Below are positions 54,812-63,978 of a DNA stretch of 64,000 nt, in pieces. Numbering within the stretch: the stretch's first letter is position 1; every line of letters starts with the position of its first letter. A model generated the notes under the pieces. It had not been told where the DNA came from. It made no database searches and was given only the letters and a program-made list of their open reading frames with translations. Source of the DNA: Erythrobacter litoralis HTCC2594 (GTDB lineage Bacteria; Pseudomonadota; Alphaproteobacteria; Sphingomonadales; Sphingomonadaceae); assembly GCF_000013005.1 (NCBI RefSeq), contig NC_007722.1, positions 1,307,501 to 1,371,500 on the forward strand, in the 5' to 3' direction. Both the position numbers and the translations under genes were made by a program.

Positions 54812-55990
54812 TTAAGTCCGCGTTATTATTGAACCCCGGCGAAAATCGAGGCCGATGGCGGACACTGCGACTATGGTGAGCGCGGCGACGCCGATGAACC
54901 ATGCGTTGAAGGCACCGAAGATCACGAAAGTTGCCCATATGAGTTCGTGATGGCGGAAAAGCGAGCGGCCGCGGGCCGACATGCTTCGCGCCAGGATCCA
55001 GCAGAAATAGGTCAGGAGCGTCATGTAAATTGCTGACTCTATTGGGAATTCCGTGGCCAGCGCCGCTGCGACGGCAATTAGTCCGACGAGGTCAGGAGCG
55101 TGCAATGACAGATCCGGCAGGATTGTCGGGGGTTTGCCGGAAAAGAACCTCGGGTCGCGCTCGCGGCGATAGGCGAACCAGGTGCGCAAACCCGCGATCG
55201 CGAGGGCGACCAGTCCCAGCGCGATAGCGAATTGCGAGAAATACAGGCCAGCAACGGCGGCGATCACCGCGAGAAGACTGGCACAGAGAATCACGTTGGC
55301 GATGGTATTCCTGCCCACCAGCGCGGCGCCGACCCTCTCGGCAGGAGCGCGCACCGTGACCTCCCCGCCATCCTCAGGACCCGACCCCGCCTTGCCCGAA
55401 GATCGCCCCTCGGACTGCAGGCTCCATTCCCCGGCAGCGAGCCATTCTTCGGGCAGATCGGACTCGCTTATCCGCGCCGCCCGCGCCGCCCTGAGGAGAG
55501 CGGACACCGGCTCCATGTCGTCCGGGAGAGCCTCGAGCTGCTCCACTATCCTGCCCGGCAGGACCATCGCCCCGCCCCATGCGTAGTCGCGGTCGAGCCG
55601 CTCGAACCCCGCGTTCATGCCGCTGTCTGCAGGCAGCCTCAAGAGCGCCGGCCCGGACGTGAGCATTGCCAGCCCGTCGCCTTGCCCCACCACCAGCCCT
55701 TCGGCCAGCACAACCAGCTCGTCCTGCTGCCGCAGCGCGCCGAGCAGCTGCCGTCCGTGCGTGAGAAGCCGAAACCGGGCACCGCCGCTTTCGGCCAGGT
55801 GCTGCGCAGCGATGGCGACATCATCCTGCCGCGACGCGAGAAGCCAGATCCGCCCGCATCCTGCGGCCAAAGCGAGGTCGACCTGCCTCTCCAGCGCACT
55901 CGCGCCGGCGACCATGCGCCTGTTGGATATGGCAGCACCGTCCGCTTCGCTGAGCGACAACAAGGCCACGCGTGACATATCCAGTTCCAT
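54812..55990 (-). CDS. Membrane protein with degenerate nucleotidyltransferase-like N-domain
   Basis: A 392-residue protein. The first 190 residues resemble a MobA/cytidylyltransferase Rossmann domain (GASALERQVDLALAAGCGRIWLLA, RDYAWGGAMVLPGRIVEQLEAL), but the GGxGxR nucleotide loop is missing. The rest has about five or six membrane helices (NTIANVILCASLLAVIAAVAGLYF, and three more groups to 370). Inositol-phosphate cytidylyltransferase/DIPP-synthase fusions share this layout, yet the CDP-alcohol transferase motif is absent. Start ATG (MELDMSRVALL) or MSRVALL are both possible. Function unknown. Confidence 0.7.
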   Translation of the reverse strand: MELDMSRVALLSLSEADGAAISNRRMVAGASALERQVDLALAAGCGRIWLLASRQDDVAIAAQHLAESGGARFRLLTHGRQLLGALRQQDELVVLAEGLVVGQGDGLAMLTSGPALLRLPADSGMNAGFERLDRDYAWGGAMVLPGRIVEQLEALPDDMEPVSALLRAARAARISESDLPEEWLAAGEWSLQSEGRSSGKAGSGPEDGGEVTVRAPAERVGAALVGRNTIANVILCASLLAVIAAVAGLYFSQFAIALGLVALAIAGLRTWFAYRRERDPRFFSGKPPTILPDLSLHAPDLVGLIAVAAALATEFPIESAIYMTLLTYFCWILARSMSARGRSLFRHHELIWATFVIFGAFNAWFIGVAALTIVAVSAIGLDFRRGSIITRT

Positions 55991-56067
55991 GTGGGCGACA
56001 GGAATAGGCCGCCGCCCCGCCCAAGCCAAGCGGGTGCGGCACCGTCATACCAATCTGGATTGGTCGA

Positions 56068-56367
56068 TCACCTGTCGAAGTCGTCGATGAAGGCGGTCAG
56101 CTTGCGCAGGACGACCGGATCGCCGGGCGCAGTCTCGACCGCTTCATCCGCCAGCACCATCAGCGGTTCGGCGTGAAAGCTGGCTGCGAGCCCCTTGATG
56201 CGCTGCGCGGCGACCACCCAGTTTCCGTCGCATCGCGCCCGTGACAACAGGTCGACCTGCTGCTCCAGGCTCTCGCGAAATGCTGCGCGAAGTTCGGCAT
56301 GCAGGGAAGAATCCTCCCCGGCAGCTGCCGACAGGGTCGCAGAAAAGGCGCCATACTCGAATGCCAT
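56068..56367 (-). CDS. Hpt-like protein without the histidine
   Basis: A 99-residue helical protein whose region 47-70 (GNWVVAAQRIKGLAASFHAEPLMV) matches the Hpt pattern A-H-x-L-K-G-x-A-x-x-x-G-A, but the phosphorylated His is Gln55 and the following Gly is His. The helix spacing and length fit a four-helix Hpt domain. It could bind response regulators without passing phosphate. It lies upstream of the nucleotidyltransferase-like membrane gene and divergent from the coiled-coil gene. Confidence 0.65.
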   Translation of the reverse strand: MAFEYGAFSATLSAAAGEDSSLHAELRAAFRESLEQQVDLLSRARCDGNWVVAAQRIKGLAASFHAEPLMVLADEAVETAPGDPVVLRKLTAFIDDFDR

Positions 56368-56438
56368 AATGCCACAGCTAGTCGCATTTGGGTTAATGCG
56401 GGGTTTAATCGGCCCCCGAACGTGGTAGTTTCCCGCTT

Positions 56439-59069
56439 ATGAGCGGGGGACATCATATCCGTGCAATCGGCGCCGATGGCAACGAGCAAGGCACCAGTGT
56501 CGAAGTGGACGCAGCAGAAGAAACCGCTGCATCGCCCACAGTCGAAGATGAAGCTGCATGGGACGAGGATTGGGAGGACTCGCACTCAACCAGCGGGAAA
56601 GGCTGGGTTTTCCCGACGATCGCGGGTTTCGCCATCGTTGCCTGGACAGCGTTCTTCGTTTGGGCCCACCGCGACGCGATGGTGGCTCCGGCGACGCCGC
56701 AGCAATGGGTCGACTGGATCAGCCAATGGTCCTTGCCGGTTGCGCTGGTGCTGGCCGGCTGGATCCTGATTCAGCGCAATTCCACCCGCGAAGCCAATCG
56801 CTATGCGCAGGCCGCAAACGCCCTGGCCACGGAATCGGTCCTGCTGGAAGAGCGGCTGACGACGGTGAACCGCGAACTCAGCCTCGCGAGGGAATTCCTT
56901 TCGTCCCAGGGGCTCGAGCTCGAATCCTTCGGCAGGAGAGCGAGCGAGCGACTTTCCGAGCACGCCGACCACCTGCAAACGCTGGTGCACGACAATGGCG
57001 AGCAGGTCGACCGTATCGCGACCGTCAGCACGACGGCGCTCGAAAACATGGACAGGTTGCGCGGCGACTTGCCGGTAATCGCAAATTCCGCGCGCGATGT
57101 CGCCAACCAGATCGGCAACGCCGGCAGCACGGCCGAAGAGCAGATCGAACGTCTTGTCAGCGGGTTCGACCGGCTCAACGAATTCGGCCAGGCCAGCGCA
57201 AGACAGGTGAATGCACTCAGCGACAAGGTCGATGCTACCCTCGCGGCATTCGAAGCGCAGGCCGCGAAAATGGAGGACGTCACGGCCACCCGTTTCGCGA
57301 CGCTGCGCGAGAAGAGCGAGGAATTCCGGACCGAGATGGACGGGCGCGAAGTCGAGACCCTCGCCGCCATGCGTCGCCGCGCCGAGCAACTGGCCGAAGA
57401 ACTCGCTGCCACCAGCGGTACGATCGACGAGCAGGAAGAAGAAGCGCTCAAGAGCATGCGCGCCCGCCTCACCGGTCTTCGCACGGAAAGCGACACGATC
57501 GCGCGCGCCATCCGCGACGGGGAAGAAGAAGCAAAAGCGCTGTGGATCGCCCAGATCGACAGCATGAAGGAAAGGCTCGCCTCAGCGGTCGAGCAGATCA
57601 AGACGATCGACGAACAGGCCCTGGAAACCGCCAATCGCAAACTGCAGGCGCTGCGCGACGAGGCGGTGCAGGTCGATGCCCGGCTGGCCGAGCGCAACGA
57701 TCTCTTCAACACCCAGATGGAAGAGCGCAAGTCGGCGATCGAAAGCGGCGAGCAACAGGCGCTTGAAGCGCTGCGAGGCCAGCTGGAAATTCTCGATGCC
57801 GAGCTCGCCGATCGCCGCACACGGCAGGCCGAAGCCGCCGAGGCCTTGCGCGAAACGACGCATGCAACGGCCACCGAGGTCGGCGAGCTCGTCACGCAGA
57901 TCGACAGCCTCGTTGCCCGGGGCCGCGATGCACAGGCGGAACTGGTCGGCACGACGGAAGCGGTAGCGGGGAAACTCTCGGCAAGTCGCGAAGATCTGGT
58001 CGCGACGCAGGGCGTCATCGAAGAGATGACCGAAGCCTGCGTCCGCCTGCTGGAGCTTATTCAGGCCAGCGCGCAACACAGCAAGGGCGAATTGCCGGCA
58101 GCCATTGCGGCGGCCGAAGAGCGCCTTGCCGCCACCCGCGAAGGCACGGAACAATTGGGATTGCTGCTTGGCGAAAGCCTCGATCGGTCCGAGCGGATAT
58201 CGAATTACGTCATTTCCGCGAACGAGACCGGCGGAGCACTCGAAACCCGCACCGGCGAGCTGCAGGAGCGGCTCTCGGCGCTGAGTGCGCGCTATATCGA
58301 GGAAATCGACAACTTGCGCGCTTCAATTGGCGCGCTCGAAGACGATGGCAAGCGCACGGCAGAGACCTCGCTTGCCGCCCTGCGCGAAGCGATCGATGCG
58401 CTGCAGGACAAGGTCAAACAGGCGATGGTGCTGGCCGGGCAGCAAAGTTCGGGCACGATCGATGCCATCGCCGACGGTATTGCCAAGCGCTCCGCAGACG
58501 CCATCGACCGCGCGGTCCGCGAACAATCGGACAGTGCGATCGCCGAACTGGACAAGGCGGCCACCAGATCGACTGCCTCTGCCCGCGAAGCGGCGGTCCA
58601 GCTGCGCGACCAGCTCGCCCTCGTCAACGAATTGGCCGGCAATCTCGAAAGCCGCGTCGCCCTCGCCCGCGAACGCGCGGAGGAGCAGGTCGACAACGAT
58701 TTCGCGCGCCGCGTCGCGCTGATTACCGAAGCGCTGAACTCCAACTCGATCGATATCGCCAAGTCGCTCTCGACCGACGTCACCGACACCGCATGGGCAA
58801 GCTACCTGCGGGGCGATCGCGGTATCTTCACCCGCCGCGCGGTTTCGCTCCTGTCGAACACCGAAGCGCGCGAGATCGCCGAACTCTACGATTCAGACCA
58901 CGAGTTCCGCGACCATGTCAGCCGCTACATCGCCGATTTCGAAGCGATGCTGCGGACCATGCTGTCGACCCGCGACGGCAATGCGATCGGCGTGACCCTG
59001 CTGAGCTCCGACATGGGCAAGCTATACGTTGCGCTGGCCCAGGCGATCGAGCGCCTGCGCGACGACTAG
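56439..59069 (+). CDS. Large coiled-coil inner-membrane protein
   Basis: An 876-residue protein. The first 55 residues are acidic and cytosolic. Two membrane helices follow (VFPTIAGFAIVAWTAFFVW, about 58-76; WSLPVALVLAGWILI, about 96-110), then about 650 residues of Glu/Ala/Arg-rich coiled coil (120-780) and a compact C-terminal domain (about 780-876, with TRRAVSLLSNTEAREIAELYDSDHEFRDHVSRYI). No Walker motifs are present. Similar proteins are often labelled ATPase in sphingomonads without basis. A scaffolding, polarity or chromosome-organising role is only a guess. ATG start. Confidence 0.8.
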   Translation: MSGGHHIRAIGADGNEQGTSVEVDAAEETAASPTVEDEAAWDEDWEDSHSTSGKGWVFPTIAGFAIVAWTAFFVWAHRDAMVAPATPQQWVDWISQWSLPVALVLAGWILIQRNSTREANRYAQAANALATESVLLEERLTTVNRELSLAREFLSSQGLELESFGRRASERLSEHADHLQTLVHDNGEQVDRIATVSTTALENMDRLRGDLPVIANSARDVANQIGNAGSTAEEQIERLVSGFDRLNEFGQASARQVNALSDKVDATLAAFEAQAAKMEDVTATRFATLREKSEEFRTEMDGREVETLAAMRRRAEQLAEELAATSGTIDEQEEEALKSMRARLTGLRTESDTIARAIRDGEEEAKALWIAQIDSMKERLASAVEQIKTIDEQALETANRKLQALRDEAVQVDARLAERNDLFNTQMEERKSAIESGEQQALEALRGQLEILDAELADRRTRQAEAAEALRETTHATATEVGELVTQIDSLVARGRDAQAELVGTTEAVAGKLSASREDLVATQGVIEEMTEACVRLLELIQASAQHSKGELPAAIAAAEERLAATREGTEQLGLLLGESLDRSERISNYVISANETGGALETRTGELQERLSALSARYIEEIDNLRASIGALEDDGKRTAETSLAALREAIDALQDKVKQAMVLAGQQSSGTIDAIADGIAKRSADAIDRAVREQSDSAIAELDKAATRSTASAREAAVQLRDQLALVNELAGNLESRVALARERAEEQVDNDFARRVALITEALNSNSIDIAKSLSTDVTDTAWASYLRGDRGIFTRRAVSLLSNTEAREIAELYDSDHEFRDHVSRYIADFEAMLRTMLSTRDGNAIGVTLLSSDMGKLYVALAQAIERLRDD

Positions 59070-59351
59070 TTAGCGAACGAGGTCGTCTGGCCGCTGGAAG
59101 ATGTCGATCATGTCGACCGTGACCCACTGATACTCCCAATTGAGCACCCATAGCGTGGTCAGCACGATCGACAGGCCGGTGGCCCTGGCCGCGATCCTGC
59201 CGGGGCGAAAATTGACCGGCGCACTGTCGGCCTGACCCGGGATCTTCTCGACCCCTGCCTCATCGGCCGTTTTCACGCCGAAGGGCAGCAGGATGAACGC
59301 GCTCATGACCCAGAACAGGGCATAGACCGCGAGAATAGAGGTCCATGCCAC
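59070..59351 (-). CDS. DUF1467-family membrane protein
   Basis: A 93-residue protein with two membrane helices (SILAVYALFWVMSAFILLPFGV, residues 5-26; ATGLSIVLTTLWVLNWEYQW, about 57-76). The loop LLPFGVKTADEAG...PGQADSAPVNFR is the DUF1467 signature. Function unknown. It lies 3 bases after the RNase J stop on the same strand, as in many alphaproteobacteria, and abuts the convergent coiled-coil gene with no gap. Confidence 0.9.
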   Translation of the reverse strand: MAWTSILAVYALFWVMSAFILLPFGVKTADEAGVEKIPGQADSAPVNFRPGRIAARATGLSIVLTTLWVLNWEYQWVTVDMIDIFQRPDDLVR

Positions 59352-59354
59352 GGC

Positions 59355-61004
59355 TCAGCCCTCCGCCAGCATGACCTTGACCTGCGGGCGCTTGCCCGAC
59401 CAGCGCGTCGCTGCGCGGCGGGTCGCAAGGCGGGCGGCTTCGATCACGGCATCGCGGTCGCTCGCCGCCTTGCCTTTCAATCGGCGCAACGCCTCGACGA
59501 TGTCCGCCTGCGCTTCCTCGACAAAGTCCGCGTAGTCCTCGTCGAGCGGCAGCCCCAAAGCTTCCACCTGCGGCCCGCCCTTGTGATCGAGCACGACCAT
59601 GACCACCCCGTTGAAGGCCAGCCTGCGCCGCATGACGATGCTTTCGCCGTCGGCGGGCACGATGATGTCGCCATCCAGCACAAGGCGACCGGTATGGACC
59701 TGCGCCACCCTGCCCGACGCGCCGGGCGCAAGGCGCACGATGTCGCCATTGGACTGGAAGGTGCAGTGTTCGATGCCCTCGGATTTCCCGAAGCGGCACT
59801 GCTCCTGCATGTGGCGGATTTCGCCATGGACCGGCACGAGGATATCGGGCCGCAGCCATCCGTAGAGCGCGGCCAGCTCAGGCCGGCCAGGATGCCCTGA
59901 AACGTGGATCATGCTCTGCCGGTCGGTTACCATCACGATGCCGCGCTCGGCCAAGCGGTTCTGGACCTTGCCGATGCCGATCTCGTTGCCCGGGATCTGG
60001 CGGCTGGAAAACATCACGACATCGCCACTGGTGAGCTCAATGGGATGGTTTTGCTCGGCAATCCGGCTGAGCGCCGCGCGCGGCTCGCCCTGCCCTCCGG
60101 TGGCGAGGATCATGACCTGCCCGCGCGGCAGCCCCATCGCCGTGTCCCAATCCACCAGTTCGGGGAAGTCGGCGAGATAGCCGGACTGCTTGGAGACGTC
60201 GATGATGCGCTCGATCGACCGACCGGCCACGCACAGCGCCCGCCCGGTTTCTTTTGCGACTTCGCCCAAGGTCTGCAGCCGAGCGACATTGGAGGCGAAG
60301 GTCGTTACCAGCACGCGCCGCCCGTCCCATTTGCGAACTTCATCGAGCAAGCCCTTGTAAACAGCGCCTTCCGAGCCGCTGGATTTGGGATTGAAGACAT
60401 TGGTGCTGTCGCAGACCAGCGCCAGCACGCCCTCGTCTCCAATTTCGCGCAATTCCTCTTCCGTAGTCGGCTCGCCGATGATCGGATCCTCGTCGAGCTT
60501 CCAGTCGCCGGTGTGGAAGATGCGGCCGTGCGGCGTGTCGATCAGCAGCGCATTGCCTTCGGCAATCGAGTGCGCGAGCGGCAGATAGGTGATGGTGAAC
60601 GGACCCAGCTCGATCTCGCCGTGATCTTCCTCGATGATGTTGATCTCGATTGCGGTGTCGAGCCCGGCCTCTTCGAGCTTGCGCAGCACCAGCTCGGCGG
60701 TGAACGGCGTGGCATAGAGCGGAACGCCCAATTCCTCGGCGAAATAGGGCACCGCGCCGATGTGATCCTCGTGCGCATGTGTCAGCACCACGCCCAGCAG
60801 GTCCTTGCGGCGCTCCTCGATAAATTCGAGGTCGGCAAAGACCAGCTCGGTGCCCGGATACTCGTTGGCGCCGAAGGTCATGCCGAGGTCCACCATCAGC
60901 CATTTGCCCTGGCAGCCGTAGAGATTGACGTTCATGCCGATCTCGCCCGACCCACCGAGCGCAAGGAACAGCAGCTCGTCTTCCGGCGTGTAATCTTTTT
61001 TCAT
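59355..61004 (-). CDS. rnj: Ribonuclease J
   Basis: A 549-residue metallo-beta-lactamase/beta-CASP RNase with 5'-exo and endo activity in RNA turnover and rRNA maturation. Zinc motif THAHEDHIGAVPYF (about residues 75-88), further ligands in HTGDWKLDEDPI and HVSGHPGRPEL, and beta-CASP segments CDSTNVFNPKSSGSEG and MILATGGQGEPRAALSRIA. Start ATG (MKKDYTPEDELLFLALGGSGEIG) is the conserved one; the open frame extends upstream over coaX without support. Seven bases after coaX. Confidence 0.96.
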   Translation of the reverse strand: MKKDYTPEDELLFLALGGSGEIGMNVNLYGCQGKWLMVDLGMTFGANEYPGTELVFADLEFIEERRKDLLGVVLTHAHEDHIGAVPYFAEELGVPLYATPFTAELVLRKLEEAGLDTAIEINIIEEDHGEIELGPFTITYLPLAHSIAEGNALLIDTPHGRIFHTGDWKLDEDPIIGEPTTEEELREIGDEGVLALVCDSTNVFNPKSSGSEGAVYKGLLDEVRKWDGRRVLVTTFASNVARLQTLGEVAKETGRALCVAGRSIERIIDVSKQSGYLADFPELVDWDTAMGLPRGQVMILATGGQGEPRAALSRIAEQNHPIELTSGDVVMFSSRQIPGNEIGIGKVQNRLAERGIVMVTDRQSMIHVSGHPGRPELAALYGWLRPDILVPVHGEIRHMQEQCRFGKSEGIEHCTFQSNGDIVRLAPGASGRVAQVHTGRLVLDGDIIVPADGESIVMRRRLAFNGVVMVVLDHKGGPQVEALGLPLDEDYADFVEEAQADIVEALRRLKGKAASDRDAVIEAARLATRRAATRWSGKRPQVKVMLAEG

Positions 61005-61011
61005 AGGTCTC

Positions 61012-61791
61012 TTATTGCTTCGATGCGTGTTCGGCGAGGATCGCGAGACCCTCGATGGTAAGGTCCGCATCGACGTGGTCGAAAATGTCGGTTTTCTCGT
61101 CGAACAGGATGGCAAGCCCGCCGGTCGCGACGACTTTCGCCGGGCGACCGATCTCCGCGCGCATGCGCTCGATCAGGCCTTCCATCATCGCGACATGCGC
61201 CCAGAACACGCCGATCAGCATCTGATCTTCGGTGTTGCGTCCGATAACGCTGGCGGTCTCCGGCGCGCGAATGGCGATGCGGGGGAGCTTGGCGGTCTTG
61301 CCGACGAGTGCGTCGAGAGAAAGATTGATCCCCGGCGCGATGATTCCGCCCTTGTAGGTGCCGTTGAAATCGATCGCCTCGAGCTTGGTCGCGGTGCCGA
61401 AATCGACGACGATCAGGTCGCCGCCATATTTCTCGTGCGCGGCGAGGATATTGAGCGCGCGGTCGGCGCCCAGCGAACTCGGCTGGTCGACATCGGCCTG
61501 GAACGGCCACGCCGCCTTGCCCTCGCCCGCGACCAGGGGCGCGATACCGAAATATTTCTCGCACAGCACGGTGAGGTTGTGGTTCGCGCGGGGGACCACG
61601 GAGGCAAAGATGATCTGCGTAATCTCTTCGCGCTGCACACCCTCGATCTGGAGCAACTGGAGCAGCCAGACGGCGTATTCGTCGCCCGTCCGCCGCGGGT
61701 CGGTCGCGATACGCCAGCGGGCGCGGATGTCGCGGCCTTCGAACAGCGCGAAGACGACATTGGTGTTCCCGACATCGGCGGCTAGCAGCAT
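61012..61791 (-). CDS. coaX: Type III pantothenate kinase
   Basis: First step of coenzyme A synthesis. The 259-residue ASKHA-fold enzyme shows [19 protein letters not shown] (residues 1-19, phosphate-binding), [34 protein letters not shown] (about 104-137, catalytic Asp and Thr loop), and [15 protein letters not shown]. Type III enzymes are insensitive to acetyl-CoA feedback. It lies between birA and the RNase J gene on one strand. Confidence 0.96.
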
Positions 61792-61807
61792 GTCTCTCTC
61801 GGCTCCT

Positions 61808-62518
61808 TCAGGCGAGCATCACATCGCCGGCGTGAATGGCACGGATGGTCCCGTCGTCCAAGCGCAGTTGCAGCGTGCCCTCGGCGTCGAGCCCGGCAAA
61901 GCGGCCGCTGAGCCTGCTGCCGTCGGGTTCATGAACCGAAAGCGCAGTGCCCTCCGGCGTCCCGCCAACCAGCCAGCGGCGGATCAGCGGATCGAGACCA
62001 TAAGCGCGCCAGCGCTCGAGTTCACGATCCAGCGCTCCGGCCAGCGCTGCAGCAAAAAGATCGCGGTCGGGAGCCGGACCGAGTTGCGAAAGCGCAATAG
62101 TTTCGCGATCGGGTAAGTCGGGCGCAGCGGCGAGGTTAACCCCGATGCCGATCACGACAGCGTCGCCTGCGCGCTCCAGAAGAACACCGCACAGCTTGGC
62201 TCCGCGCAGGAGCACGTCGTTGGGCCATTTGAGCATCAGTCCCGACGGGTCCGACACATGCGATGCGAGCGCCTCGTAAAGCGCCAACCCTGCAACCAGC
62301 GAAAGCGAATGCGCGAGCGGGTCCTGCGGCGCCCGATGCACGACCGTCGAGCCCATGAAATTGCCCGAACCATCGAACCAGGTCCGCCCCTGCCGTCCTC
62401 GGCCGGCTGTCTGGCGGTCTGCGACCAGCCAGTGCCCTTCCGGCACATGATCACCACCGCAGATGCGCGAAATCAGGTCGGCGTTAGTCGAGCCGGTTTC
62501 GGCGACGGTCTGAATCAA
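61808..62518 (-). CDS. birA: Biotin--[acetyl-CoA-carboxylase] ligase
   Basis: Attaches biotin to carrier proteins such as acetyl-CoA carboxylase. The 236-residue catalytic domain has [10 protein letters not shown] (residues 7-16), the biotin/AMP loop [21 protein letters not shown] (about 34-54) and [20 protein letters not shown] (about 98-117). There is no N-terminal DNA-binding helix, so it is a mono-functional ligase. Start is a TTG that overlaps the nuoN stop (TTGA). Linked to nuoN, coaX and rnj, the usual alphaproteobacterial order. Confidence 0.93.
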
Positions 62519-63978
62519 GAGGCGATGAACAGCGCCGACGCGGCGCTATCGGTCAGCCCGCCGAGCCAGCCCGTCAGCAGGTAACCGAGTGGCGAAACGA
62601 CCACCGCCGCCAATATCAGCAGCACCCAATGGGCCGTATCCGAAGTGCCCTTCACGCGGTCGACCGCGTCATCGAAGAACATGACCTTGACGAACTTGAT
62701 GTAGTAGAACGCACCGATGACGCTGGCAGCGATACCGAGCGCAGCCAGCAGCACCATGTCGGCCTGCACCGCGGCCTGAAAGACCACGAACTTGCCCCAG
62801 AAGCCCAGCAGCGGCGGGATGCCGGCGAGGCTGAACATCAGGAACAGCAGACACCATGCGAGCGCCGGACGCGTCGTCGAGAGCCCGGCAATATCGTCGA
62901 AGGTTTCGAGCGGGGTGCCGTCCTCATCCTTCAGCATCAGCAGCGCCACAAAACTGCCCAGCGCCATCACGACATAGATCGCGAGATAGGTCAGCATGGC
63001 GCTGAGGCCCGCGACGGTCGATGCGGCCAGGCCGATCAGGATGAAGCCGACATTGTTGATCGAGGAATAGGCCAGCAGTCGCTTGAGGTTGGTCTGGCCG
63101 ATCGCGCCCAGCGCGCCGAGTACGATAGAGGCCAGCGCCGCGAAGATCACGATCTGCTGCCACGCCTCGGTCTGCTCGCCGAACGGGCTGAGCGCGACGC
63201 GCGCGGTCAGGGCAACGGCGGCCACCTTGGGCGCGGTGGCGAAGAATGTCGTCACCGGTGTCGGCGCGCCTTCGTAAACGTCCGGCGTCCACATGTGGAA
63301 CGGCACGGCGGCGATCTTGAAGGCGAGACCGGCGAGCACGAAGATCACCCCGAACAGCGCGCCGGTCGACATGTCGCCGGTGAGCGCCCCACGCACGCCT
63401 TCGAAGTCGGTCGTTCCGGTAAAGCCGTAGACGAGGCTCATGCCGTACAGCAGGATACCCGAGGCTAACGCGCCGAGGACGAAGTACTTGAGGCCTGCCT
63501 CCGCCGAACGCGTGTCGTTGCGCAGGAAGCTGGCGAGGACATAGGCCGCGAGGCTGTTGAGCTCCAGGCCGATATAAAGCGTGATCAGATCCCCGGCGGA
63601 GACCATGATGCTCATGCCCAGCGTCGCCAGCAGGACGAGCACCGGATATTCCGGGCGCATGGCCTTGAGCCGGTCGAAGAAGGCCGGGGCGATCATCAGG
63701 CAGCCTATGGCCGAAAGGTAGATCAGGATCTTGGCAAAGCTGGCAAAGCTGTCCGCAAGGAACTGGCCGCCGAACGCGACGGTATCGGGCCCGCTCGCCC
63801 CACTGGTCAGCGCGGGTGCGACCATTACGGCGGCAGCGCCCAGCGTTGCCGCCGCAAGGATGCTTACAAGCCGCGCGGTCTTGTCGCCGACATAGGCAGT
63901 GATCAGGATCAGCGCCATGGCCGAGATCGCCATGACGATCTCGGGGAGGATCAGCGTGAGGGATGCATTGAGTTCCAT
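62515..63978 (-). CDS. nuoN: NADH-quinone oxidoreductase subunit N
   Basis: Proton-pumping antiporter-like membrane subunit of respiratory complex I. The 487-residue protein has about 14 helices, with the conserved Glu in LYIGLELNSLAAYVL (about residue 137), Lys in VLAGLAFKIAAVPFHMWTPDVYEGAPTP (about 220) and QTNLKRLLAYSSINNVGFILIG (about 300). Start ATG overlaps the preceding nuoM stop by TGATG. It is the last gene of the nuo operon, followed by birA. Confidence 0.97.
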   Translation of the reverse strand: MELNASLTLILPEIVMAISAMALILITAYVGDKTARLVSILAAATLGAAAVMVAPALTSGASGPDTVAFGGQFLADSFASFAKILIYLSAIGCLMIAPAFFDRLKAMRPEYPVLVLLATLGMSIMVSAGDLITLYIGLELNSLAAYVLASFLRNDTRSAEAGLKYFVLGALASGILLYGMSLVYGFTGTTDFEGVRGALTGDMSTGALFGVIFVLAGLAFKIAAVPFHMWTPDVYEGAPTPVTTFFATAPKVAAVALTARVALSPFGEQTEAWQQIVIFAALASIVLGALGAIGQTNLKRLLAYSSINNVGFILIGLAASTVAGLSAMLTYLAIYVVMALGSFVALLMLKDEDGTPLETFDDIAGLSTTRPALAWCLLFLMFSLAGIPPLLGFWGKFVVFQAAVQADMVLLAALGIAASVIGAFYYIKFVKVMFFDDAVDRVKGTSDTAHWVLLILAAVVVSPLGYLLTGWLGGLTDSAASALFIAS

